NCBI GenBank assembly: GCA_006538405.1
Contig: BJKQ01000001.1
Location: 4,092,001 to 4,156,000, forward strand
Origin: Hansfordia pulvinata
Lineage: Eukaryota > Ascomycota > Sordariomycetes > Xylariales
Length of the DNA: 64,000 nucleotides
Direction: 5' to 3'
The notes below the pieces were generated by a model. The model saw nothing but the letters and a program-made list of their open reading frames with translations. It did no database searches and was not told the DNA's origin. The translations under genes were made by a program, and so were the position numbers. Every line of letters begins with the position of its first letter. Within the stretch, counting starts at the first letter, position 1. Shown here piece after piece: positions 12,653 to 23,939 of the stretch.

Positions 12653-13272
12653 CTAATAACCACCGCCTACCGAGTCTGCGCCGCTCTCCCAGAACCCCTG
12701 CAGCGCATCCGCGACCGCGGCGGCGTCCGTGATCGGCAGCTCGTGGCCGCCGTCGAGCACCGCGGTCTCCACCCCGTCGCGCCCCAGGACCTGGCGCGCG
12801 TCGGCGACAGCTTCATCCTTGACGATCACGGGATCCGCCTTGCCCAGGACCATGAGGACCCTGCCCATCATCATCATCATCGTCTTCGACGACGTCGTCG
12901 CCACCGCCATCCCCATCCTCCTCCCCCCCCCCCCCCCTTCCGGCCGTTGCCACTGTCGCCACCGACGGCGGCGGCAGCAGCAGCAGCAGCAGCAGCAGCA
13001 GTGGGTTCCGGGTCCTCCTCTTCCTTGTCGTCTTCGCCCGTGGCGTCGGCGGCCACCCTCTCCTCCTCCTCTCCTCCCCGCCGCGCCGCCGCCAGGATCG
13101 CCGACAGGGCCGCCCAGTCGGCCTGCGGGCGCGCGCCGCCGCCGTGCGGAAGCGGCCCGGGCGCGTAGATGGGCGCGCTGCGGATGGTGCTGAGGAACGC
13201 GCCCGCGAAGCCCCGGTGGTGGTCGACCTGCCAGCGCACGACGGCCGACACCGTCGTCGTTGATGCGTCTTG

Positions 13273-13304
<32 letters not shown>

Positions 13305-14492
13305 TATTGTCCACCTGCCCTACATCGTCCCGGTAACCTGACGATTCCCCCTGCCGCCCCTGCCGCCACCTCCGCCGCCGCCGTATCCGCGCCCCGTCAA
13401 ACCCCCTGCCGCCGCTCGCGTCGCTGTTGCGCTCTGCGGTCGTCGCCGCCGCTGCCGCTCCCGTCTCCGCGGTCTCCGCGGCGGCCATGGCGTCGATCCC
13501 GGGGGTGGGTGTCCGTTGCTGCTTGGGGTCGTCGTCGTCGTCGTAATCATCATGGTCGGCGGCGGCAGCAGCAGTAGCAGCAGCGGGAACCTCCTCCTCC
13601 CCCTCCTCCTCCTCCTCGCGCGGCGGGCGTATGCGCCTGGCGACCAGGGCCCGGGCCAGCCAGGGCGGCAGCAGGCCCGAGCCGTAGAGCAGCCAGCCGC
13701 GCCAGTTGTTGTGTCCGGCCCCGGCCCCGGGCTGCCACCAGCGGCGGCCGTCGCGGCGGATCAGGCCGGCGGGGCAGACGAGGGCCAGGGAGCGGACCAG
13801 GTGCGGCATGTGGCGGGCGAAGGAGACTCCGAGGGCGCCGCCTAGCGAGTAGCCGACGAGGTGGAATCCGCCGCCGCCGCCGCCGTCTTGTGTCCCTGTA
13901 GTGGCGGCGGCGGCGGTGGTGGTGGTTGCGGTGGTGGTGGTGGTGGTGGTTGCGGTGGTGACCCATGGCAGGCGGGACGACGCCAGCACGAGGAGCATCT
14001 GCGAGACGTACAGGCGGGCGTCGTAGGGTATGTCGCTGGGCGCGTCCGAGTACCCGCGGCCGAAGAGGTCTGGCTTTCCCCTTGCGGTGCCTCCTCGTGA
14101 GCAAGAGGTTTAACGAGAACAAAGCAAAAGCGCAAAATCATAAAGCAGTGAAACAGGTTTGGGGAAAGAAGAGAAGAGAAGGAGGAGAGGGGGGAAAGGG
14201 ATGAGGAAAAAAAAAAAAAAAAGACCGCGCACCGAAGAGCATGACCCGGTACCCGCGCCGGGCCAGTTCGCAGGCCAGCCCGCCCAGCGCGGGGCTCGGC
14301 GTGCTGATGCCGTGCAGGAGCAGCACGCGCTCGCCGTCCCGGCGGCCCCACTCGTACACGCGCGCCGAGCCGTAGGGGGTCGCCACGTCGCGCTGGCCCG
14401 GCAGCGCGCCCTGGGCCGGGTACGGGCAGCTGCAGTCGAGCGGGGGCTCTGGGGGGTTGTCGTCGTCTCCGTGGCTGCTGGTGCTGTCGTTT

Positions 14493-14574
<82 letters not shown>

Positions 14575-14819
14575 AGTCGTCGTCGTCGCCGTAGTCGTCG
14601 GGGGGTCGGGGCAGAGACGGCAGCAGTGCCGCGGGGCGAGGATGGTGGGCGGCGGGTGCCCGTCGTTGATGGGGTGGTGGGATGCTGCTGCCCTGTACAG
14701 CGCGAGGATGGTGATTGCGGTAGCGGCGGCGGCGGCGGCGGCGGAGGCGGTGACGACGGCGAGCGGACCGGACCTGGGCCCGAGGGGCGGTGGTTGAGCA
14801 AGCCCGCGAGAGGGGTCAT
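12653..14819 (-). CDS. Membrane-anchored alpha/beta hydrolase with expanded homopolymeric inserts
   Basis: The core shows the full hydrolase set: an HGISTPSPALG oxyanion-hole motif, nucleophile elbow GYSLGGALG, catalytic Asp in GKADPVIV and His in DGGHELP. A 163-nt intron (14070-14232) splits LFG; joining there gives VMLFDLFGRGYSD, as I recall for this fungal family. The N-terminus probably starts at 14819 (MTPLAGLLNHRPS) and continues into an Ala-rich hydrophobic segment ending ITILALYR, a likely anchor, then a poly-Asp run encoded by (GTC)n. Frames change twice before the core and once at a 15-base C run near 12924; each needs one extra base. A 44-nt intron (12861-12904) is an alternative for the last. 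With the corrections the two exons give about 668 aa. Inserts of poly-Thr, poly-Ala, poly-Gly and poly-Asp interrupt the core. Substrate unknown. Confidence 0.75.
14494..14600. repeat. (GTC)n trinucleotide tract encoding poly-Asp
   Basis: A nearly uninterrupted GTC run on the plus strand reads as GAC (Asp) on the minus strand in the frame of the alpha/beta hydrolase, with two Gly-Tyr interruptions at its upstream end. It lies between the presumed membrane anchor and the catalytic core. Confidence 0.8.
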
Positions 14820-17800
14820 TGCTGCTGCCGGGCCCGATGGAGGGGTTGTTGTCCGGGTCGGTCGCTTTCTTTTGCTGGCGTCGCCGTCGGTTGGCGTGGC
14901 AGATGGCCGCGGGCTGCGGAGTCCACTCCTCGGGCTGATAGGGTCGGTCAGGTGTCGGGGCGATAGGAGGGAGGGAGAAAGGGAAGAAAAGCTGGCGAGG
15001 CTGTCCAGCGATGTGCGGGCCGGTGCCGGCGGCGCCAGGCGGAGGGCGGAGGGCGGCGGGGTGGATTCGCTCGCTGAGGCGGGGCAGAGACGGGGAAGGG
15101 CGGGCGGGGCACATCGCCCGCCCGCCCGCCCGCCCGCCCGCGACTCGCCCCCCCGGCCGACCTCCGCCCGGCGCCCGTCGTCGCCGGGGTCGCGCGGCCG
15201 GCCTGCTCGTTGCGAGGCTGTAGTATGTAGGGGATGTGGCAGAGCGATTGGGGGAGGGAGGCCGTGGGGGTTTGCTGAGACGCAGAGTCGTCGGCGGCGG
15301 CCTGGTCGGACTCGGCTTGCTCTGGTGTGTTGCTGGCAACTCGCACGCACCTGAGGTGGTCTCCAGTGGCATTGTCGAGTCAGAGCGAGAGACGACCGCG
15401 GTTTCTGCCTCCTGATGACCCAGCGGCTGTATTTCTCACCGGGATCAGAGCGTAGTCGGGCGCCCTGATGTGGGCGAGTTCCGCTTGTGGCTCTGGTTTC
15501 GTCATTGCTGAGTCAGTCTAACCAGAGCCAACTGAAGACTCTCTGAAAACACTCTCGTTGGCCCTCAGAGTTACACGGTCACTCAACATTGGGGGCGGCT
15601 CCGGTCCGGCGTTTACGTGGCTTTTTCCAGTTACAAGCTATAAGCATGGGCCGGCATCTTTCAGTCTGAGTCTTCACCACAGATAGGACTCTGGAAAGAA
15701 CTTGGGTTCAACGGTTGCTGCTTGGTTGTCCGTGGCAGAACAGTCTGCCACACAACACATCACAATGTGCCGGATCGATGCCCCAAGGTCCAGGAGCTGA
15801 GAGTTCGCACGGAGCCCGTCACTCCCTCGTTGAGATACAGGTCTCCGCCGCACGATAAGGTATTCTTCGCTTTACAGTGAGCGTGATGGCGCGAGAATCA
15901 GCCGGAGTACCAGAGGCCAGGTAAAGCGGGAAGAGTCAACATGAGATCGATCGACCCATCCATCTCATCCCAGCCAGACACCAACTGGTCAGAAAAACAT
16001 CACACCACCACTCCCCCTTGCGCCTCGCCATGTCATGACCGCTCGGGAATGCCTCCCTGCCGCCCGCCTCGAAGCGGAGAGATCTCCTAACCGAACAGCG
16101 AAGACTCGCTCCTCGGCCCTGCGGCCGGGCCGTTTCGGTAGACGTATCAAGGGTATGCTGCAAAGTCGAACGCATGGGCGAGCGTCTATTTTTGATAAAA
16201 ACCGGCAGACCCCAGCAAGACCCCAGGACCTCATCCGACGCAGGCCGCATACACGAGACACCTGCGGCCATAAAAGCAGCATCGCCGACTGGGGGAGGGG
16301 GCTTCTTGCCACTTTCCATTCTCCCCGGACCTACATGCAACCCGACCCTGGGGCGCGACGTAGCAGCGGCGGAACCTGTCCTGTCCAGAGCGCGCGGACA
16401 TGCCAGGCATCTCCAGGCCCCGGACGTGGGCTGTATAAGCGCCGTGCTCGCCTAACGGGCCAGGGGTCCGGGCGTGCGGGCGGGTGTCTGTATGTCCGGT
16501 GGCACTCGGCCAGCGCGCGCGCGCGAGGCAAGCGACACTGGGGACCCTGAAAGAAGGCGGGGATGAGGCCCGGCTCGCGTGCTACGTGCGACCCCGAAGC
16601 GAGCGCCGACGCAATCCACGTCGAGCTTTAGATGTGTCGCGAGTTCCGGCGTGATGATACTAGATGACACGGTGGGCAACGTCTGCGCTAGCGTCGGGCA
16701 TGACACCAGCGATGCACTCACTTAATCATGAGTTGAAGGACTCCGGACGCGCCCCGTGCGACCAGCCGGAGCCGAGGGGGGTTCGACGGCGCAAGCGTGC
16801 CCCGAGCGGCCGCCCGGCCTGTCTCCGTCGACTCGTGCCACGGACCTTTTATTTTACGTTCTCCCTCTTCCGTGACGAGACTGGGACGGAAGTCGACGGC
16901 GACAGGGCCTGGACTGTGTGCCTCTAAGAGGAATAGGGACAAAGGTCTTTTGAGAGCAGCGCATGGGGACCGACCACGCTAATGACTGCTGCTGGCTGTG
17001 GCCCCCTCGGCCAAGGTCCGAGAACACGGACACAGAAGAGACATGATTAAGCCGGCCCCCCCCCTCTCACTTCTGTCATCCGCTCGTCCCGCATGCGCCA
17101 GCGTTTCGGGGAGGGCAGAGGGGGCGGGCGCGTCTTGGGCGCGCTTTTGCATAATGGGACAGAGAGAGAGAGCGGCATTAATAACAGTCACGATCGGATC
17201 GTGTGCGTCTTGCGAGATGGGAGTGCGGTAGGTGGCTTATGCTATCTGTCTCCCCCCATCACACACATAGATGTCCTCTCGCCCCCTCACACTCTCTTGT
17301 CTCTCGCTTCTGCAAGGTCGATCGGGCGGGTGGGCTGAATGGTGAAGACTGCGGGGATCCATCGTCACCGTGCTTGTTATTATTATTATTATTAGCAGCA
17401 GCTGTGGCGGTGGCTGTCGTCGTCGTCGTCGTCGCAGTCGTGAGTATTGCCCGATTGGCATAGCCCGTCGGGGATATATAAAGCGAGACGGGGTATTACT
17501 ACCTACCTGACGTGACGTACTCGTATACAACTTCCCTCTTGACTCGCACTGGACACGAGCGGGTGAGCACGTATCAAGAGAGAGATACCCGAGATAGGCA
17601 TGTAAGAGAGGTATAACAGGAACCCTGCGAAAGTCATTACCTTAGCTTACCTTACCGTACCTACACGAGGAGTAGCCATCGCGTTCGAGGCGTGCTCAAA
17701 CGGCACATGAGACAGGCTAGGTAGCAGTAGCTGTAGCATTCGCTGTGGCTGTAGCATGAGCTGTGGGTGTAGGAGTAGCAGTCTCCCGGATCCCCGACTG

Positions 17801-20800
17801 CTGCCTCGCTTGGCGCTTCTCTTTCCGGCTCGGCAGTTGCAGTGGTTCCCCGTCCGTCGGTCTGCCTGTCGTCTCTGACTACCACGAGTATGTAGAGCGC
17901 CCGCGGGTGTTTCCTTGCGGAGTACGAGTACTCGGTGAAGTGGATCCTCTCTCTCCTTGCCTCCCCCCTGTGAGCGAGGGCTTGGCTTTGTGTGGCGCAC
18001 TGACGACCAGTTCGTGTGTCGGGGTTGGGGGGGGGACTGCCCGCTTGCGCCTCGGTGAGGGCTGGCACCCTACCCAAGGTACGGTTAACCCCTGTGTTGC
18101 ATCGTCTGGGATGTAGGTACTCGTATCTATACTGGCAGTCCCAACGTCGCGTCCGTCGTCGAATGCATCCGGTGGCTTGCCTCGTTGATATACCTACCTA
18201 CCTACTTACCTACATGTAGGTATGAGTATCCCTTGCGTATGAACGTCCGCTACGTAGTACATACTCGCAGGTGTACCTACGCGTACATACATACATGTAG
18301 GTAGCCGCGGTGTCACGGTAGCACAAGTGGCGATGGTAACGGGGGCGGAAGAAGCATACATATCTGCAGACAGAGCGGCAAAAGCACCGACCAATGACGA
18401 TTGGCCCGAGCACCATTAAGCTTACCTCCAGTGACCCCCCCCCCCCCTCGAATTCGCTCGCACGCCCGCACGCCCCTGGATCGCCCATCATCTATCCATC
18501 CGGGGGGCCACAGCGAATGGGACGCGGCAGCTCGCTCGGGGCCCGTCACACATCCACCGCCGCCGAGCACGCGAGCGCAACGCAACGCAACGCGCAGCAT
18601 TTCCCCGAACACGTGCGCCGGGGTGATTTATTTCTTTGTCTCCTGTTAAACCTGCGGATCCGAGTGGGAGGACCAGGGACGGAGCCCATCGTTGCTGTCT
18701 CAGAACCTCGAGAGGCTCCAGCTGTACTCGTACGAGTACCTACTCACGCCGTCAACAACAAATCCACGCTGGCCAGCCTCGCTCGCCATGGGACCCAGCT
18801 GGCCCTCGTCGCTTAATTACCGTCATAAGTCTCGTTACGAGTACTCGTACGCCTGCCAGAAGCCAAGCCAAGCAAAGCCCCTGCGTCTGCGTCTGCGTCT
18901 GCGTCTCCGCCCCCGTTCTGCACGAACCGCCCGCCGCTCCCCTGCCACTCGCTGGTATTGGCATGCTTGGGTACGTGTACTGATGAGTGTCTAGGTACCC
19001 GCCTACATGTACCTCTTCTTGGTGGGCTTGGATTCTTGGAGGTACGGAGTACTCGCAGGGCAAGCCTTACCTACGAGTACTCGCACCCGCGAGATAGAGC
19101 ACAAGTCAGGTACTTTCGTAGGAGGCCGTCGTCGGCCAGCTCCCGACAACTCGCTCTGCCAGACTTGCAGAACGAGAGATACTCGTCGGATGAGAAAGAA
19201 AACGAAAAAAAAAAAAATCAATCTCAACAAGGACGCCTGTCCTTCGGTTCCTGGTACCTTGCTCGCGCACCGCGCGGATGCAGGTCCCATCCTGCCGGAC
19301 TGCCGGTACTGGGTTCAGGTGGTGCACGCACTCGTACCTACATTGGATCCAGATAGCCGACGCGGGCATGCAGGTACCTTATCCATCAGACGCAGCGCGA
19401 TCCTTTCGGATGCACGCCATGTAACGAGTATCTACCTACCTTATACATGTACAAGGTGGGCAGGTAAGGTACCTAACGTACGGGGGAGGCCCTTGCGCCA
19501 GCGCCTCAGAGTAGGCGCCCCCCCCCCCCCCCCCCCCCTCCCCCCTCCCCCTCCCCCTCACCCACCTCCTGGCTCGTTCGCTCGTTCGCTCGTTCGTCAC
19601 GGAGGGCGATGCTCTGTCTACGAGTAGAAAGAGGAGAGACGGCCAGACAGATAGCGAGGAAAGGCTCTCTGCACGCAGCTGCAGACGTCGCCTGCTGCAC
19701 GCGCAAGGGTGGGATCCCACCAGACCAGACCAGGTCAGGTCAGACCAGGCCAGCCGCCGCCGCCGGGGTCGTGTTGCTTTTTTTCCCCAGCGTCTTCCGG
19801 GTTTGGTCCCCAATCCCCCCTTTCGTCGGCTCAATTACGGGTGCAGGTCTCCCGCGATACGGAAGGCTCGTAGGCGCTTGGCTTGCCGCGCTATTCGGGC
19901 GAGCAGCAGAAGGGGAGGAGCATCATACCCTGCTCCGTACGAGTACTCGACACCAGCGAGTTTCTGCGCAGGGGACCTTGATCACTTGAGCTGCGGGTTC
20001 GCGGGAGCGATCCTCGTTAGGTACAAGTGCCTGCATATCTGCGCAAACCGACCCGAGCTACGACCTCTGTGAATAGATAGGTTCCGAAGATTGAATGAGC
20101 TGCCGGATGCCCCTTTTCCGAGCATCTCTATCGTGAGCTGACGCGTGCTGGACTACTTCAGGAAACTCCCCATTCTGCAAAGGAGAACCACGACCACGAC
20201 AGCACGAAGCTTGACCGGGGCCGGTTGCATCGCATCGTGACGAAAGCAGGCTGCTTGAAGGATGAAAACCTCCGAGAAAGACCCCTCTCTCAACGCTCTT
20301 TCAAGTAATAAGCACGACTGGAGCAGCACGAGTACTCGTACAAACCTCGTGCTGATGAAGTGATAAGGTCAGCAGAGGCGGAAACCCTGGCCACCTACGA
20401 GTGTCCGCAGCCCCCGGGCACCCTGGCAACTGGCTGAGATTAAGGTCATGGCGGGCGCCCGCTCAAATCTGGGGTCGTGAAGGGGTATGCCTGCAAAGCA
20501 AAGCCTCGAGGCGGACCCACAGGTCGTCCTGTGGCCCGGGCTCGCCCGCAGCCCGCCAGTGGTGTGCTACTCGTACTACTGTGCGTGCCATGGCGCGCAT
20601 GGGTACGACAAGTACGTATGTGGGTGGGTGGGTGCAGTGAGGGGCGACGATGGGTTGCGGGTCTGGAGACGCCCGCCCCATGCACATGAGGGCGCATCTG
20701 GTGCTATCGCGAGCCGATCGCCATCTGGGACAAAGGACAAAGAGAGAGAGGAGGGGGGGGGGGGGGAAGAGAGGGACGAAGATAGAGAGAGAGGGATAAA

Positions 20801-23800
20801 AACAAGATCAAGGACATCCGCCCGGTTAGCCGAAAGCAGGGCTTCCCATCCGGCCCTATGGTCTGACGAGGGGCATTGGGCCCAGGGAGGTACGAGCACG
20901 AGCGGGATTGTGGAGGCAAACAGGACTGGAGAGTATGGCATTCGCATCACCTTCATCACATGAAAAGACACTGTATGAGTACAAAACATACAGGAATTGA
21001 CGAGAGGAAGAAAGAGAGAGAGAGGGTGAGAGGGCACAGGGCATACGAGCACTCGTGACTCCGTACTAGGTGACTACCGCTTAGCAGGGGGGCCTTGCGC
21101 GGGCCTGGCAAAGGGGGCAAAAAAGGAAAACACGATTCGAGACGGAGCTCCCAGGGACATTATCAGCACCCACCAGCCGCATTGGGCAATGATGGATGCT
21201 GCATCGAGCCAGGAAATCCCACCGAACAGGTTGGGATTTCCGCGAATGCCATCGCCCTGGCCCCCTTTTCCCCTTCCCTCCGTGCCTCCCCCCCTCCCCC
21301 TTCGTGACTCTACGACTGTTGCTAGGGCCGTACAAGCTATCAAACCCTTCTACGGAACGGATACGAGTAGTCGTAGCCCTCCTGCGCTGTCGACACACTC
21401 GTGCTACAGAGCCGTATCCGCTGCGTTTCCTCTGCTCCTCCTGCCCCGATGATGCAACCCTCCCGAGCTGCGGCGGTGTCTATCCGCACTCGTACCTCAT
21501 CTGACGCATCTTTACTTACCTAGGTAAGGTAGTACTCCGTCTCGCAGTGTGTGTGAGGGAGGGAGAGAGAGAATTGCCGATCTTGGCTTTGACGCTTCTC
21601 ACCTACACTCCGTCGTCCCCCATCTCATCATAGCTCTCTCTCTCTCTCTATCTCTGCCCGCGAGGCGAAACGAGTCGCACGGAGCCCCTGCGCCCGCCGC
21701 TTCAGAACCCATGACAGAAAGATGTACTCATAATAGTTAATACTCGTAGAGCTAGACTGCAAGCGGCAGCGACGGGCATGCTCCGATCCATCCTGCTGAG
21801 CTGCCCGCAGCCTCCTGTGCCTCCCACTTCCCATCACGCCTTGTCACCCACCCGGCCCTACTCCGTAGTACTCCGTACTCGTGACTCCGTACCTGCGCAG
21901 TCGCGCAGCAGTGTGCCTGGCAGGCATCATGAGAAAAGAGGCGGCGCGCCCAGCTCTGCGGGAAAAGAAAGAGCAGAGTCCACTTGGGCCGGCGACGCCA
22001 GTCTGCTTTGCGCCTAGACGGCGACAGGGCACGGCTGGTGGGTGTGGCACCTCTGTCCTACATGTATGTACTCGTACCTTACGCATGGGTGTGAGTACGC
22101 GCGGTACGGAGGCACCGGAGGGACGGAACGGCGGAGGGGGGGTTTACGAGTAGGTAGGTAATCTGGAGCAAAGGCAAAGCAAGCAAGCAGATGATAAACC
22201 CGACAAGCGCGACGACCAAAGAGCCGAGAGAGGTGAGGTGAGGTGATGGAGCCCCTTAATTGATCGCCCAGGGTGACGAATGGGACCGGACCGGGCTGGC
22301 TGGATGGATGGATGGATGGAGTGCGTGCATGATTCGCTTGCAGCACTCCGTCTCTGCTCTGGCTTTCTTCGTCTGATCCGCTTTCTGGACGTGACCCGTA
22401 ACCCCCCCGGTTCCGACGATCTGCTGCTGCTGCTGCCGCTGCTGGTGGCGCCCGGACGACGAACAGAGAGAAAGCCGTTGGCTCGACCGACCGACCAACC
22501 AACCAACCGACCAACCGTTGTTTGTTGCTTCTGCTTGCTCGCTGCGGCCATCGCTGTGGTGTCGTCTTGTCGAGTCTCGGGCCCGATCCCAATTCCTTGT
22601 CCTTCGCCGTCGACCCGCCCACCTGGTCCCTCCCCTCCTCGACCAGTCCTCCGGGCCCGTCCCTTTTTTCTGCAGCGAACGAACGAACAAACGAACAACG
22701 ACGACAACGACCAAAGGCAAAGGAGATAAAGACGGGCCAAGCGATTTCGAAGCCCCCCTCCCTTCGACCCGACCTCATCCGATCCGATCCGATCCGCCGC
22801 CGCGGCCCACGGCAAGGCCAGTCCGTCGCGCCAGTCTCTTCACGCCAGGCCACAGAGACCAGAGAACCGCAGCATAGCCGCCACGAATTCCGGCCGCGAC
22901 GCCGCCGTCGCGATAAAAATACGCCACACCCACTCCCGGGCGCGAAAGGCCAGGCGCGACGAGGCCCAAGTCGAGACAGCAGACCAGGACCGAGGAACGC
23001 GCCCGCCGGGAGAATTCGACAGACCGAAACCCCAGCTTCTGATCGCACATCAGCCAACCATTGGACTGCCGGTCGGCGCCGAGCTGACCGTGGCACCACG
23101 CGGGCGGTAAGTCTATAAACCCAGAGCCAAGATTTGTCTCTTCTCCCAAAACGAGGCGGACACAGCGACGAGAGGGAGAGGGGGGAGGAAGCGGAAAAGA
23201 ACAAGAAGAAAAAGAAAAGCAAAGAAAAGAAGAGATGACGTCGGCGACGGCAACGACGAACAGGAAGCCGGATCCGGAGTCGCCGGCACGGTCTCTCTCT
23301 CTCTCTCTCTCCCTCTGATCGTTCGCCGACTCGAAGAACCGCACAATGTCTCTCCCTGGATCACCATTCCCCTACCCCCCTGCCCAACCAACCCCTGAGC
23401 TGAGGAGGAGAGGGAGGGCCCTTGTGCATTCCAGCGCCCGCTGGATTGGATTGGATTGGATTGGATTGGCAGCGCACGGCGGCGGTACGGTTCGAGACGC
23501 TGCGCCACCAGTTTGTCTGTCTGTCTTGTCTCGACGTTGCAGTGCCACTCTGGCAGATGCGACGTGGATCCCTACCTGCTGGGCGAGCAGGTGGGCATCT
23601 CCAGACGCCACAGAGAGGTCCAGACCAGGTTGTGCTCTGCTCGGCGTCAGAAGCTTGCCGCCGCCGCCGCCGTCACCCATTCCGCGGGCCCGCCTGCTAC
23701 ACGCACCTGCACGGGCGGCAATAGACCAGCGACACCGCGACGGCGACGGCGCCGGCGCGAGTGAGACAGACAGGCAGGCAGGCCCCGCGCGGTGCCTGGG

Positions 23801-23939
23801 CCTCGTCGTCGTCCCCTGCGTCCGGCCTCCTTGTCCCCCATCCCCTTGCGTCTCCCCCCCCCCCCCCCCCCCCTTCGCCCCAAAAATAACTCGACCTGTT
23901 CGAGGTATCCTGATCTGACCTGAGAGAAAGGCTCGAATC
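14820..23939. other. Nine-kilobase region without a recognisable gene; many CGAGTACTCG palindromes
   Basis: No frame here shows a domain, and the longest ones (for example minus 22014-23222) are low-complexity. The region holds a (GCCC)n run at about 15114-15141, poly-C tracts (21 bases at 19518-19538 and 20 bases at 23854-23873), GGAT and GATTG short tandems (about 22300-22322 and 23443-23470), and many TACGAGTACTCGTA-like palindromes, for example at 17935, 18724, 18836, 19940 and 20329. The last ~800 bases are probably the BEM3 leader. A canonical GTAAGT donor at 23107 could belong to a leader intron. Confidence 0.5.
18724..18849. repeat. Two perfect palindromes of the dispersed TACGAGTACTCGTA family
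   Basis: GTACTCGTACGAGTAC at 18724-18739 and TACGAGTACTCGTA at 18836-18849 are perfect palindromes about 100 bp apart. The same CGAGTACTCG core recurs at 7900, 17935, 19940, 20329 and 31276, always outside the genes called here. Function unknown. Confidence 0.7.

Noticed and set aside
12861..12904. 44-nt intron in the alpha/beta hydrolase as the preferred explanation of the frame change
   Set aside because: Possible, but the donor GTGGCG is poor and the length very short; a missing base in the adjacent 15-C run fits the window-wide pattern better.
22014..23222. 402-codon open frame on the minus strand
   Set aside because: Arg/Ser/Phe low-complexity translation, no domain, and it overlaps the probable BEM3 leader; GC-rich DNA gives long chance frames.
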